64,000 nucleotides of DNA from the NCBI RefSeq assembly GCF_003351025.1, contig NZ_QPCG01000009.1, positions 151,798-215,797 of the forward strand, given 5' to 3'. A model generated the notes under the pieces. That model had not been told where the DNA came from. It did no database searches and worked only from the letters and a program-made list of their open reading frames with translations. Numbering within the stretch: position 1 is the first letter of the stretch; each line of letters opens with the position of its first letter. Below, in pieces: positions 44,787 through 53,298 of the stretch. The stretch comes from Mucilaginibacter endophyticus. Its GTDB lineage: Bacteria; Bacteroidota; Bacteroidia; Sphingobacteriales; Sphingobacteriaceae. A program made the position numbers and the translations under genes.

Positions 44787-46157
44787 TTACTGCAATACGA
44801 TCTTACGGATGCGATTATTATAGTAATCGGCCACATAAACATTGTTGCTGGCATCAACCGTGATGCCCTGCGGCGAATTAAAGATACCTGCGGTGCCAAC
44901 ACCTTCTGCAAAGCCTGTTGTGCCGTTACCTGCAATAGTCCTTAACACCCTGTCCTTAGTGATTTCCAGGATTCTGCCGTTCTGATCAGTTATGAACAGG
45001 TTACCGCTTTTATCAAACGCGATAGCTGACGGACCGCCAACAAGGGTAGTTTGCTTATTGCCGCCAACAAACGTGGAAACAACTCCTTCAGGAGTGATTT
45101 TACGAATGGTGTGATTAAGCGCTTCGGCCACGTAAACGTTGTTACTGGCATCAACAGCTATGCCGTTAGGTCTGTTAAAAGTAGCGCTGGTGGCGGTTGC
45201 ATTATCCAGGTAGCTTGCACCCCTGCTACCCGCAAATGTAGTAACAACACCTGCCGATGTAATTTTACGGATCAGGTTATTACCCATATCGGCAACAAAA
45301 ATATTTCCGGAACCATCAATTGCCAGGCCGCGTGGACTATTGAATGTTGCTTTAGTACCGGTTCCATCTGCATAACCGGCATCACCGCTGCCTGCAAAAG
45401 TACTAACGGTACCATCTGGTGTAATTTTACGAATATTGTTATTACCGTAATCAGCTATGTAAATATTACCTGTTGCATCGGTAACTAAACTTTGCGGGGC
45501 ATAAAATTGGGCTGTTGCTATAGGGCCATCAACATAACCTATAGCGCCATTACCCGACAGCGTAGTAACATTTCCCGCCGTGGTGACTTTACGTATAGCA
45601 CTGTTGAATGAATCAGCAACATAAATATTGCCATCAGCACCAACCGTTATACCCTGCGGACTGTCAAAGAAAGCGGCGCTCCCTAAGCCGTCAATAAAGT
45701 CAGATCCCGCGTTGCCCGCCAGTGTGCTAACTGTGCCGCCTGCATAAGCAGTACCGTCGCCGGTAGTGAACTGGATAACTTTACCATAACCGGTACCCGC
45801 ACTGTTTAGGGCGTAGGCACGCGCGTAATAAGTTGTTTTAGGGCTTAAACCGGTAATTTTGGTTGTATAAGCAAATTGTAGTACGGTATCAGTAGTTTTC
45901 TTATCGGCCGTAGTTGGTGTTTGATTGGTTGAACTATAGCAAATGCCATAAGTACCGAGGCTAACATCCTGCTGTCCGTTAAATAAACCGCCTGCATAGG
46001 CTATTGTTCCACTTTCGGCAGTAACCACATCCATTGTGGTTAAAGTCGGTACGGTTACTGGTGTAACACTTCCGCTTTTACCACAACCTGCACCTGCCAA
46101 AGCAACGGCAACTATAAACGCGGCAAATAAAATTGTTTTAGTAAAGCTCTTTTTCAC
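44787..46157 (-). CDS. NHL-repeat beta-propeller lipoprotein with fibronectin-like domain
   Basis: 456 residues. A lipobox ends GAGC at Cys25. Residues about 37-130 are fibronectin/Ig-like (GTYGICYSSTNQTPTTADKK, then GLSPKTTYYARAYALNSAGT). Residues about 140-456 hold six NHL units, each with DGxGxxAxFxxPxGI, then GNIYVAD and IRKIT (for example NIYIADYGNNNIRKITPDG). The propeller probably binds protein or carbohydrate at the cell surface. Asn-rich loops between blades match other Sphingobacteriaceae NHL lipoproteins. The role is unknown. Confidence 0.93.
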   Translation of the reverse strand: MKKSFTKTILFAAFIVAVALAGAGCGKSGSVTPVTVPTLTTMDVVTAESGTIAYAGGLFNGQQDVSLGTYGICYSSTNQTPTTADKKTTDTVLQFAYTTKITGLSPKTTYYARAYALNSAGTGYGKVIQFTTGDGTAYAGGTVSTLAGNAGSDFIDGLGSAAFFDSPQGITVGADGNIYVADSFNSAIRKVTTAGNVTTLSGNGAIGYVDGPIATAQFYAPQSLVTDATGNIYIADYGNNNIRKITPDGTVSTFAGSGDAGYADGTGTKATFNSPRGLAIDGSGNIFVADMGNNLIRKITSAGVVTTFAGSRGASYLDNATATSATFNRPNGIAVDASNNVYVAEALNHTIRKITPEGVVSTFVGGNKQTTLVGGPSAIAFDKSGNLFITDQNGRILEITKDRVLRTIAGNGTTGFAEGVGTAGIFNSPQGITVDASNNVYVADYYNNRIRKIVLQ

Positions 46158-46382
46158 GAGTTTGTTTAAAAGTTATATAGTAAAGTAAGCAAAATTAACT
46201 TATCGATACGTAGTAAATCACTTTAAAGTAACATTTTAACAAATATTAACATACTTATTACGTACCAAAACCTGGTATTACCCTGCATCTGCGGACAATA
46301 CCAGTTAATTATCTTTTTTAACGGGTGTAAAGTAACCAAAAACTCAGCAACATTTTTGGCGCGGATGTGTTAATAATTAACC

Positions 46383-46847
46383 ATGAAAACAATAATGTTG
46401 TTTATATCGCTCCTGATAGTTCATGCGGCCATAGCACAAAAACGAGTACCGTTACCGCATGGAATGATATTTGGCCAAAAGCCCGATACCGTAGCCTTAA
46501 TGCCGGCCTCAAAACTGGAAACCTTTATGGGAAAAAAAACGCGGATCACTACTGCGATTTCCGGCAAGGTGATTAAGGTAACTAAAGAAAAAGGTGGCTG
46601 GTTTGAAATGGATGCAGGCAGCAAGCGTATTATATCTGCTCACTTCGCCAATGCAGGTGTAAATTTGCCAACTGCTCTTGCCGGTCGCACGGTAATAATT
46701 TCTGGAGTAGCAGCCAAACAGTTCATTGCAGATGACCTGCAGCATATGGCAGGTGACACGGTTAACGGTAAAAGGCAGCATAAAACAAATGCCTCCGCTG
46801 GGAAAAAGGTTAGTTTTGAAGTAAAAGGTTTAATGGTAGATAAATAA
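46383..46847 (+). CDS. DUF4920-like exported protein
   Basis: 154 residues with a signal peptide (about 1-19, AAIAQK). The middle reads like the DUF4920 beta-barrel: GKKTRITTAISGKVIKVTKE, KGGWFEMDAGSKRIISAHF, LAGRTVIISGVAAKQF. Family members often have a Cys pair in the KKGCW segment; here the segment is KGGW, so the Cys is missing. A role in metal or redox handling would therefore be doubtful. The stop lies two bases from the convergent barrel gene. Confidence 0.72.
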   Translation: MKTIMLFISLLIVHAAIAQKRVPLPHGMIFGQKPDTVALMPASKLETFMGKKTRITTAISGKVIKVTKEKGGWFEMDAGSKRIISAHFANAGVNLPTALAGRTVIISGVAAKQFIADDLQHMAGDTVNGKRQHKTNASAGKKVSFEVKGLMVDK

Positions 46848-46849
46848 GC

Positions 46850-47311
46850 CTATTCAAGCTTAGTAAAAGAAAAGCTATAAATAAGCCTGAGCCCGGCTAT
46901 TGGTGTTGACTGATTACCTTTCTTCAAATAATCGCCATGAAAATTCAGATCGAGGGTTTGATGCCGTGCGGATAGAACGATAAAGCCTATCCCGGCAGTA
47001 GCACCGAAGCCGGAATAATCGGGATCAAGATGCCCGAAAGCACCCGCTAATGTATAAATCTCCTTGCTGAAATAATATCTGCCCGATAACCCGGCCAGCA
47101 CACCGTAAGCAACTTCGCCGCCCAAATATGGCGTGATGCTTACAGCTTTCGCTATTTTAACTTCACCCTGCAAAAGGGCGCCAAAGCCATTACTATTCTC
47201 GCGGGAGGTGTTTAAGGAAAGGCCGAGACCGATAGCATTTTTGGCCTGAGCATAAGTTTTCATTGTCCCGCCTATCAGCAGGACAAAAAGCAGGATAAAG
47301 GTAGTTCTCAA
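46850..47311 (-). CDS. Small outer-membrane beta-barrel protein, hypothetical
   Basis: 153 residues with a signal peptide (about 1-22, TMKTYAQ). The rest alternates aromatic and Gly-rich strands (AIGLGLSLNTSRENSNGFGA, YLGGEVAYGVLAGLSGRYYF, SGFGATAGIGFIVLSARH) and ends in an aromatic strand YSFSF, as in small eight-stranded barrels. No family name can be given. It is in the same direction as the 47371 gene but separated by a hairpin. Confidence 0.75.
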   Translation of the reverse strand: MRTTFILLFVLLIGGTMKTYAQAKNAIGLGLSLNTSRENSNGFGALLQGEVKIAKAVSITPYLGGEVAYGVLAGLSGRYYFSKEIYTLAGAFGHLDPDYSGFGATAGIGFIVLSARHQTLDLNFHGDYLKKGNQSTPIAGLRLIYSFSFTKLE

Positions 47312-47330
47312 TGCAGGATATAATTAATCG

Positions 47331-47363
47331 TCAGGGTTAATATGTGATATATTAACCCTGACG
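47331..47363 (-). terminator. Strong hairpin between the 47371 gene and the barrel gene
   Basis: A 14-bp perfect inverted repeat (GTCAGGGTTAATAT and its complement) with a 5-base loop, on the minus strand just past the 47371 gene. The T-run is weak, so it may also be a processing hairpin. Confidence 0.6.
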
Positions 47364-47370
47364 ACCAATA

Positions 47371-48018
47371 TTAAGCATTTGTTACAATGAGCTGCCTTAT
47401 TTTTTCAGAAACTTCGTTTTTATTTACTGCAGATGCTTCGCGTTTGCATTTCATATAATGCTCGCGGGCAATTTTTTCGGCCAGATCGCCGATAGTTTTT
47501 ACATGCATCTCTTTGCCAAAACGGCCGGCCAGTTTTAAGCCTATACCAGCAACTACCATGCCTGCAATGCCTATAGCGAGGTAATAAAACGCCAAAACAA
47601 AACTAACCACCAAAATCATTGAAAACAGGTTAACTATCCATTGCTTGGGTTGAAGCAAGCTGATCTGGAAACCCATTTCTTCTTCAATAGCGGCTACAGC
47701 CTCGATCCGGCTATCACGCGGGAAAAGATCAACAAGTTTGGTTTGGGGCTTTATGATATCCTTGTCATGCCCTGCCGATGCGTTAATAGCATTACGAAGT
47801 TTGTAAAATGCCTGCTGTGTGGTACAGCCATCGTTTGTTTTTTTTACTTTTTCAACTACAACGTCGCAAAGTTTACCAAAGTTTTGAACATCATTTACTG
47901 ATGTATCGTTTAAACTGATGTTAAATGACTTTTCAATTTTCATTAAAACACCATCCATATCTTCAGGATCAACACTCTTCAGGTTGATGTCCTGACCATT
48001 AGCCGAATTAACTTTCAA
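47371..48018 (-). CDS. Membrane protein with acyl-carrier-protein-like segments, unknown function
   Basis: 215 residues. The N-terminal part (about 22-60, MDGVLMKIEKSFNISLNDTS then VNDVQNFGKLCDVVVEKV) aligns in spacing and pattern with the last half of acyl carrier proteins, but the phosphopantetheine Ser site reads DPED. A second such half (RIEAVAAIEEEMGFQISLL, about 103-121) is interrupted by two membrane helices (about 127-146 and 148-165), after which a helix VKTIGDLAEKIA resumes the ACP-like pattern. It may be a scaffold rather than a carrier. I do not recognise a named family. It follows carB on the same strand by 100 bases. Confidence 0.72.
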   Translation of the reverse strand: MKVNSANGQDINLKSVDPEDMDGVLMKIEKSFNISLNDTSVNDVQNFGKLCDVVVEKVKKTNDGCTTQQAFYKLRNAINASAGHDKDIIKPQTKLVDLFPRDSRIEAVAAIEEEMGFQISLLQPKQWIVNLFSMILVVSFVLAFYYLAIGIAGMVVAGIGLKLAGRFGKEMHVKTIGDLAEKIAREHYMKCKREASAVNKNEVSEKIRQLIVTNA

Positions 48019-48043
48019 TCTATAGTAACTAAGTACAACAATA

Positions 48044-48073
48044 GTGAACCTGCAATTAGGGTTGCAGGTTCAC
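48044..48073 (-). terminator. Hairpin after carB
   Basis: GTGAACCTGCAA (48044-48055) pairs perfectly with its complement at 48062-48073. On the minus strand it follows the carB stop by 45 bases. The T-run after it is broken, so termination may be partial. Confidence 0.65.
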
Positions 48074-48117
48074 GTTATTAGCAATTAAACTACAAAGGCT
48101 GTAATTTAATGTTTTAA

Positions 48118-50934
48118 TTATTTACTCAAATACATTGATTTCTCTTTGTACAGATGCCTGAAGTAAGGGTCTTGCAGGTTAGGGATGAAGCGGATGGCCT
48201 CACCTGTCGATTTCATTTCAGGGCCAAGCTCCTTGGTAACCTCAGGGAATTTATCGAATGAGAATACCGGTTCTTTAATGGCGTAGCCCCACAGCTTGCG
48301 CTCGATAGTGAAGTCGCTTAGCTTGTTGGCTTCCAGCATAACTTTGGTAGCTATGTTGATGTATGGCACGTCATAAGCTTTAGCAATGAAAGGTACAGTA
48401 CGTGAAGCACGTGGGTTGGCCTCAATTACGTAAACCTTGTCATCCTTAACCGCGAACTGTATGTTCAATAAGCCGCGTACGTTAAGTGCTGTAGCTATCT
48501 TTTTGGTATACTCTTCTATCTGGTGGATAACGGTATCCGAAAAATCGAACGGAGGCAGTACCGCGTATGAGTCGCCAGAGTGGATACCGGCAGGCTCGAT
48601 GTGCTCCATCATACCAATGATGTGTACATCCTCACCATCACTGATCGAGTCTGACTCAGCTTCGGCGGCGCGATCAAGGAAGTGGTCGATCAGTACACGG
48701 TTACCAGGCAGGTTGCGCAGCAAGCTTACAACCGCTTTCTCAAGATCCTCATCGTTGATCACAATGCTCATGCCCTGGCCACCTAATACGTAGCTTGGCC
48801 TTACCAACACAGGGTAACCAACTTTGTGAGCAACTTCAAGGGCTTCTTCAGCGCTTTCAGCTACACCGTATTTTGGATATGGAATGTCAAGGTCTTTCAA
48901 CAGGTCAGAGAAACGGCCGCGATCTTCTGCAATGTCCATGTTATCGAACGATGTACCAATGATACGGATGCCATGCTCGTGCATTTTCTCGGCCATTTTA
49001 AGCGCGGTTTGACCACCAAGCTGAACAATTACACCGTAAGGTTTCTCCAATTCGATAATCTCGCGTACATGCTCCCAGTAAACCGGCTCAAAGTACAGCT
49101 TATCGGCCATGTTAAAGTCGGTTGATACCGTTTCAGGGTTACAGTTAACCATGATAGCCTCAAAACCGGCCTCTTTAGCGGCAAGTAAGCCGTGTACACA
49201 GCTATAATCAAACTCAATACCCTGGCCTATACGGTTAGGGCCCGAGCCTAATACAATGATCTTTTTCTTATCAGATGCTACAGATTCGTTTTCGCCTTCG
49301 TAGCTTGAATAGTAGTACGGAGTTTTTGCAGGGAATTCAGCAGCGCAGGTATCCACCATTTTGTAAACGCGGTGCATACCCAAGGCTTTGCGGCGCTGGT
49401 AAACATCTTCCTCGGTTACGTTACCCAAAATGTGGGCAATCTGCACGTCTGAGAAACCTTTTTGTTTCAGGGTGTACAGGAACTCTTCAGGCACATTATT
49501 CAGTGAATAACGGCGAAGCTCTGTTTCCAGGTTAACCAGTTCCTGGATCTGGTTCAGGAACCAGCGGTCGATTTTGGTTACTTTACGTACCGATTCGATA
49601 GGCACACCCAGGCTTAACGCGTCATAAATATGGAACAACCTGTCCCAGCTTGGATGCTCCAGGCTGGCCATGATCTCTTCCAGGTTGCGGCTCTGACGAC
49701 CATCGGCACCTAAACCGGCGCGACCAATCTCCAAACTTTGACAGGCTTTTTGTAAAGCCTCGGTAAAGCTGCGACCGATACCCATAACCTCACCTACCGA
49801 TTTCATCTGCAGGCCAAGTTCTTTATTAGCGCCTTTGAACTTATCAAAGTTCCAGCGAGGTATTTTCACGATCACGTAATCCAGCGTAGGCTCAAAGTAA
49901 GCCGAAGTGGTTTTGGTGATCTGGTTTTCAATTTCATCAAGGTTATAACCTATCGCCAGCTTAGCAGCAATTTTAGCAATTGGGTAACCGGTAGCTTTTG
50001 AAGCAAGGGCTGATGAGCGTGACACACGAGGGTTGATCTCGATAGCGATGATCGATTCATCGGCAGGGTTTACCGAGAACTGAACATTACAACCGCCGGC
50101 AAAGTTGCCGATGGCGCGCATCATCTTGATAGCCTGGTTACGCATTTCCTGGTAGCAACGATCGCTCAGGGTCATGGCGGGGGCTACGGTGATCGAGTCG
50201 CCGGTGTGGATACCCATCGGGTCAAAGTTCTCGATAGAACAGATGATGATCACGTTGTCATTGCTATCGCGAAGCAACTCCAATTCGTACTCTTTCCAGC
50301 CTAATACAGCCTGCTCAACCAATACCTCGTGGGTTGGTGAAGCTTGTAAGCCACGGTTAAGGGCAGCGTCGAAATCTTCTTTTTTGTGAACGAAACCCGC
50401 GCCTTTACCACCCAGCGTGTAGCTTGGGCGAATAACCAGCGGGAAACCGATTTCCTGCGCACCTTCTTTACCTTCAAGGAAAGAGTTGGCGATTTTTGAT
50501 TTAGCAACACCTACGCCGATGTCAACCATCAGCTGGCGGAACGCCTCGCGGTTTTCGGTTTTTTCGATGGCGGCGATATCTACACCGATAACTTTAACGC
50601 CATACTTTTCCCAGATGCCGCGTTCAGACGCTTCGATACAAAGATTCAACGCGGTTTGGCCACCCATGGTAGGCAGTACAGCGTCTATCTGTTGCTCGGT
50701 TAAAATTTTCTCAATGCTTTCGCAGGTGAGCGGCAGAAGATAAACATGGTCGCTGATAACTTTATCCGTCATGATAGTTGCCGGATTGCTGTTAATGATA
50801 GAAACAGAGATGCCTTCTTCTTTTAGCGAGAGAGCAGCTTGCGATCCGGAATAATCAAATTCGCAAGCCTGGCCGATGATGATTGGGCCGGAGCCGATAA
50901 TCAGAACGGATTTAATGGAGGTGTCTTTGGGCAT
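48118..50934 (-). CDS. carB: Carbamoyl-phosphate synthase large subunit (no MGS domain)
   Basis: 938 residues. Two duplicated halves are visible: the first starts with SVLIIGSGPIIIGQACEFDY and holds RPSYTLGGKGAGFV; the second starts with KIIVLGSGPNRIGQGIEFDY and holds RPSYVLGGQGMSIV. Each carries an ATP-grasp domain with EINPRVSRSSALASK or EANPRASRTVPFIAK. The protein stops after MYLSK, about 130 residues before the end of the E. coli enzyme (1073), so the C-terminal methylglyoxal-synthase-like allosteric domain is absent. This is common in the phylum. It makes carbamoyl phosphate for pyrimidines and arginine. The small subunit gene is not in this window. Confidence 0.96.
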   Translation of the reverse strand: MPKDTSIKSVLIIGSGPIIIGQACEFDYSGSQAALSLKEEGISVSIINSNPATIMTDKVISDHVYLLPLTCESIEKILTEQQIDAVLPTMGGQTALNLCIEASERGIWEKYGVKVIGVDIAAIEKTENREAFRQLMVDIGVGVAKSKIANSFLEGKEGAQEIGFPLVIRPSYTLGGKGAGFVHKKEDFDAALNRGLQASPTHEVLVEQAVLGWKEYELELLRDSNDNVIIICSIENFDPMGIHTGDSITVAPAMTLSDRCYQEMRNQAIKMMRAIGNFAGGCNVQFSVNPADESIIAIEINPRVSRSSALASKATGYPIAKIAAKLAIGYNLDEIENQITKTTSAYFEPTLDYVIVKIPRWNFDKFKGANKELGLQMKSVGEVMGIGRSFTEALQKACQSLEIGRAGLGADGRQSRNLEEIMASLEHPSWDRLFHIYDALSLGVPIESVRKVTKIDRWFLNQIQELVNLETELRRYSLNNVPEEFLYTLKQKGFSDVQIAHILGNVTEEDVYQRRKALGMHRVYKMVDTCAAEFPAKTPYYYSSYEGENESVASDKKKIIVLGSGPNRIGQGIEFDYSCVHGLLAAKEAGFEAIMVNCNPETVSTDFNMADKLYFEPVYWEHVREIIELEKPYGVIVQLGGQTALKMAEKMHEHGIRIIGTSFDNMDIAEDRGRFSDLLKDLDIPYPKYGVAESAEEALEVAHKVGYPVLVRPSYVLGGQGMSIVINDEDLEKAVVSLLRNLPGNRVLIDHFLDRAAEAESDSISDGEDVHIIGMMEHIEPAGIHSGDSYAVLPPFDFSDTVIHQIEEYTKKIATALNVRGLLNIQFAVKDDKVYVIEANPRASRTVPFIAKAYDVPYINIATKVMLEANKLSDFTIERKLWGYAIKEPVFSFDKFPEVTKELGPEMKSTGEAIRFIPNLQDPYFRHLYKEKSMYLSK

Positions 50935-51268
50935 AGGGCTTTTTTTTAATTCAAAAGTTCTAAGTCAAAAGTTAAAGACAGTTAAGCCTTTAAACGGTTT
51001 TTCCTATGCGCTGAAAGCCAAGAAATCCCGACTTCAGCGTCGGGGTGCAAAGATAGAATTTTAACAAACACCATTCATGTTTTTTTTCAGATTTAACATT
51101 ACAGCAATTACACCCCGCTTTTTTTAAGTTTTAAGGCACTTTTTCATAAAACAATAGGCTTATTAATTTCGTAGAATCTCACTATATTTACTTACAGCCC
51201 CGGCTGTAAAAATCCCAATTAAACCTGTAATTGCGCCAACCCGCAAATACTTTATATATTTAAGAACT
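50935..51268. other. Divergent intergenic region between carB and the lipoprotein gene
   Basis: This 334-base gap holds the carB promoter box (51048-51055) and a small hairpin CCCGAC/GTCGGG (51027-51044). The sequence near 50953-50985 is an agtc/aagt-rich low-complexity stretch like other intergenic repeats. No further gene or motif is seen. Confidence 0.5.
51048..51055 (-). promoter_or_regulatory. Bacteroidota -7 box for carB (TATCTTTG on the minus strand)
   Basis: The minus-strand sequence matches TAnnTTTG exactly and lies about 114 bases upstream of the carB ATG. No -33 TTTG is found at the usual distance. The hairpin at 51027-51044 would fall near the start of the transcript. Confidence 0.4.
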
Positions 51269-51796
51269 ATGATAAAGAAGCCTGTTTTTCCATTGCTTGT
51301 GGCTATTTTATTTCTTGGCAGCTGTGCTATGCTGCAATCCGTTGTTAAATCAACTTTTCCTTACACGGCTACTATGGTAATCCCGGCGTCGGCTAAGGTT
51401 GATGAAGCCCAAATAGCGATAAGCACGGGCAACAGCTTTGACCAGGATTTTACTAAAGACGGCAATAATGCCAATAAGATAAGTGAAGTACGCATCATAT
51501 CGGCCAAGTTGGAATCAAAGGACCCTTCAGATTACAACATCGGCAATATCGCTTCATTAAGGGTATACATGGGCAAAAGCGATGGCAGTGAAGAAGTGAT
51601 GGTAGCTATCCGCAAAGATATCCAACCCAATGCCGGCAACAGCATTGTATTGGATATCGATAACTCGCATTTTTTGGATGTGCTTGTACGTGAACCCTCG
51701 GTACGTATCAGGATGGTTTACCGTTTGCGTAAAGCCGCCGCTACCGACGCGAGCCTGAAAGTATCGTTGGGAATAGGATCATACCCGTCCAATTAA
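51269..51796 (+). CDS. Lipoprotein of unknown function
   Basis: 175 residues. The lipobox is LGSC (Cys19). The mature part is beta-rich, with PYTATMVIPASAKVDEAQIA, KISEVRIISAKLESKDPSDY, IGNIASLRVYMGKSDGSEEV and SVRIRMVYRLRKAAAT. It has an Ig-like or lipocalin-like strand pattern, but I recognise no family. It stands next to panD, convergent, with 15 bases between their stops. Confidence 0.78.
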   Translation: MIKKPVFPLLVAILFLGSCAMLQSVVKSTFPYTATMVIPASAKVDEAQIAISTGNSFDQDFTKDGNNANKISEVRIISAKLESKDPSDYNIGNIASLRVYMGKSDGSEEVMVAIRKDIQPNAGNSIVLDIDNSHFLDVLVREPSVRIRMVYRLRKAAATDASLKVSLGIGSYPSN

Positions 51797-51811
51797 ACGG
51801 GATATACAGAT

Positions 51812-52162
51812 TTATTTGATTAGTTTGTTATCTGAATCAGGGAATACCAGAATTGGTTCGTATTTGCGGGCCTCCTCTGCCTCCATATACGCGTACGACA
51901 TAATGATCACGATATCGCCTACCTGTGCCAGGCGGGCTGTAGCACCATTCAGGCAAACAGTGCCGGTTCCGCGTTCGCCTTTGATAACATAAGTTTCAAA
52001 GCGAGCGCCGTTATTGTTGTTCACTATCTGAACCTTTTCGTTGGGGATGATATTTGCAGCCTCAATCAGGTCTTCATCAATAGTGATACTGCCCACATAA
52101 TTCAACTCCGCCTGCGTTACCTTAACCCGGTGAATTTTGGACTTTAATATTTCAATTGTCAT
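51812..52162 (-). CDS. panD: Aspartate 1-decarboxylase
   Basis: 116 residues. The self-cleavage site is the Gly24-Ser25 bond in LNYVGSITIDEDL; Ser25 becomes the pyruvoyl group. Later conserved phrases are VNNNNGARFETYVI (Arg and Tyr contacts), GTGTVCLNGATARLAQVGD and IVIIMSYAYM. The enzyme decarboxylates aspartate to beta-alanine for pantothenate. panC lies upstream on the same strand, 152 bases away, separated by a repeat-rich gap. Confidence 0.96.
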   Translation of the reverse strand: MTIEILKSKIHRVKVTQAELNYVGSITIDEDLIEAANIIPNEKVQIVNNNNGARFETYVIKGERGTGTVCLNGATARLAQVGDIVIIMSYAYMEAEEARKYEPILVFPDSDNKLIK

Positions 52163-52182
52163 GACGCAAAGTTAGGAATATT

Positions 52183-52309
52183 TAGTTCATGGTTCATAGT
52201 TGATAGTTCATAGTATTTGTTAGCTGATTGTAAATAGTTTATGATTATTTCAACTAACCCGCTAACAGCAATTTTGCTAAAAACCATGAACCATTATCTA
52301 TGAACTATA
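52183..52309. repeat. AGTTCATAG/GTTCATGG inverted repeats between panC and panD
   Basis: The left segment (52183-52213) repeats AGTTCATGG, GTTCATAG and AGTTCATAG; the right one (52283-52309) carries their complements in CATGAACCA and ATGAACTAT. A GTTAGC/GCTAAC pair lies inside. Such tandem palindromic junk is common in this phylum. It may fold in the panC-panD transcript. Confidence 0.6.
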
Positions 52310-52314
52310 GGCTC

Positions 52315-53145
52315 CTAATCAATCAACACATTATCAATCAATCTTGTTTTACCTACGCGGGCCGCTACCAGCGCCACAACACTTTCTGACGCCGGTGTGG
52401 CGAGATGAAGTGTTTTACCGTCGGCTATTTCAAAATACTCCAGTTCAACGCCAGGTTCATTGCTGATCATTTGAGCGGCCTGCTGCTGTAACGTATCAAT
52501 TTGATTGATATCGAAGTTTTCTTTAACCCAGTTGAGCGTTTTGGACAGGATGAGCGAATGCTCACGATCATATGGGGTAAGGTGGATATTTCTCGAGCTC
52601 ATGGCCAGGCCGTCGGGTTCGCGCTCAATAGGGCACATCACCAGCTTAACGGGCATTTCAAGCGCCTCCACCATTTTGCTGATCACCATAAACTGCTGGT
52701 AATCCTTCTGGCCAAAAAAGGCTATATCCGGCTTTACTATATTGAATAGCTTGTTAACCACCTGGGTAACGCCCTGATAGTGCCCTGGCCTGAATTTTCC
52801 TTCCAGCAGGTGCTCCAGATCACCCATGTCAAAATGCCATTTCTCATTATCAGCATACATCTCGGTAACCTGCGGATTAAACAAAATATCGCAGTTCACC
52901 TCTTCCAGGCGGCGGATATCATCAGTTATCGGGCGTGGGTATTTTTCGAGGTCCTTAGGGTCATTAAACTGGGTAGGGTTTACAAAAATACTGCAAACAA
53001 CCTGGGTGCTTTGCTGCTTTGCCAGTTCAATTAAACCCAGGTGCCCCTTATGCAATGCACCCATGGTTGGTACAAAGCCAATTACTTTTACAGGCTTACG
53101 GTTAAAGTAATCTGATATTTCTTTTTTGGTGGTGAATATTTTCAA
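52315..53145 (-). CDS. panC: Pantoate--beta-alanine ligase
   Basis: 276 residues from the TTG at 53145 (product LKIFTTKKEISDYFNRKPV); a TTG at 53172 would add nine residues. The adenylate motif VPTMGALHKGHLGLIELA contains the HxGH-type site. Later motifs are FVNPTQFNDPKDLEKYPR, FRPGHYQGVTQVVNKLF, FFGQKDYQQFMVI and the KMSK-like AMSSRNIHL. It joins pantoate and beta-alanine with ATP. Divergent from the glycosyltransferase gene; the promoters share the gap 53173-53298. Confidence 0.94.
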   Translation of the reverse strand: MKIFTTKKEISDYFNRKPVKVIGFVPTMGALHKGHLGLIELAKQQSTQVVCSIFVNPTQFNDPKDLEKYPRPITDDIRRLEEVNCDILFNPQVTEMYADNEKWHFDMGDLEHLLEGKFRPGHYQGVTQVVNKLFNIVKPDIAFFGQKDYQQFMVISKMVEALEMPVKLVMCPIEREPDGLAMSSRNIHLTPYDREHSLILSKTLNWVKENFDINQIDTLQQQAAQMISNEPGVELEYFEIADGKTLHLATPASESVVALVAARVGKTRLIDNVLID

Positions 53146-53219
53146 TGCAACAGGTATTACAAAATCTGGCAAAGGTGTACAATTGCTTAAAAATAACCAA
53201 AAGTTACTTGCATAATTCG

Positions 53220-53250
53220 TTGGCAGTTTATATAATATTAGTTATATTTG
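53220..53250 (+). promoter_or_regulatory. Bacteroidota promoter: TTG (-33) and TATATTTG (-7)
   Basis: The -7 box TATATTTG is at 53243-53250. A TTGG lies about 20 bases before it at 53220. Spacing and sequence fit the phylum's consensus, and the start of the GT5 gene follows by 48 bases. Confidence 0.55.
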
Positions 53251-53298
53251 CAAACTCAAATTTTTTGACTTCTTTACATTTTAAATACTGATTTAGTG

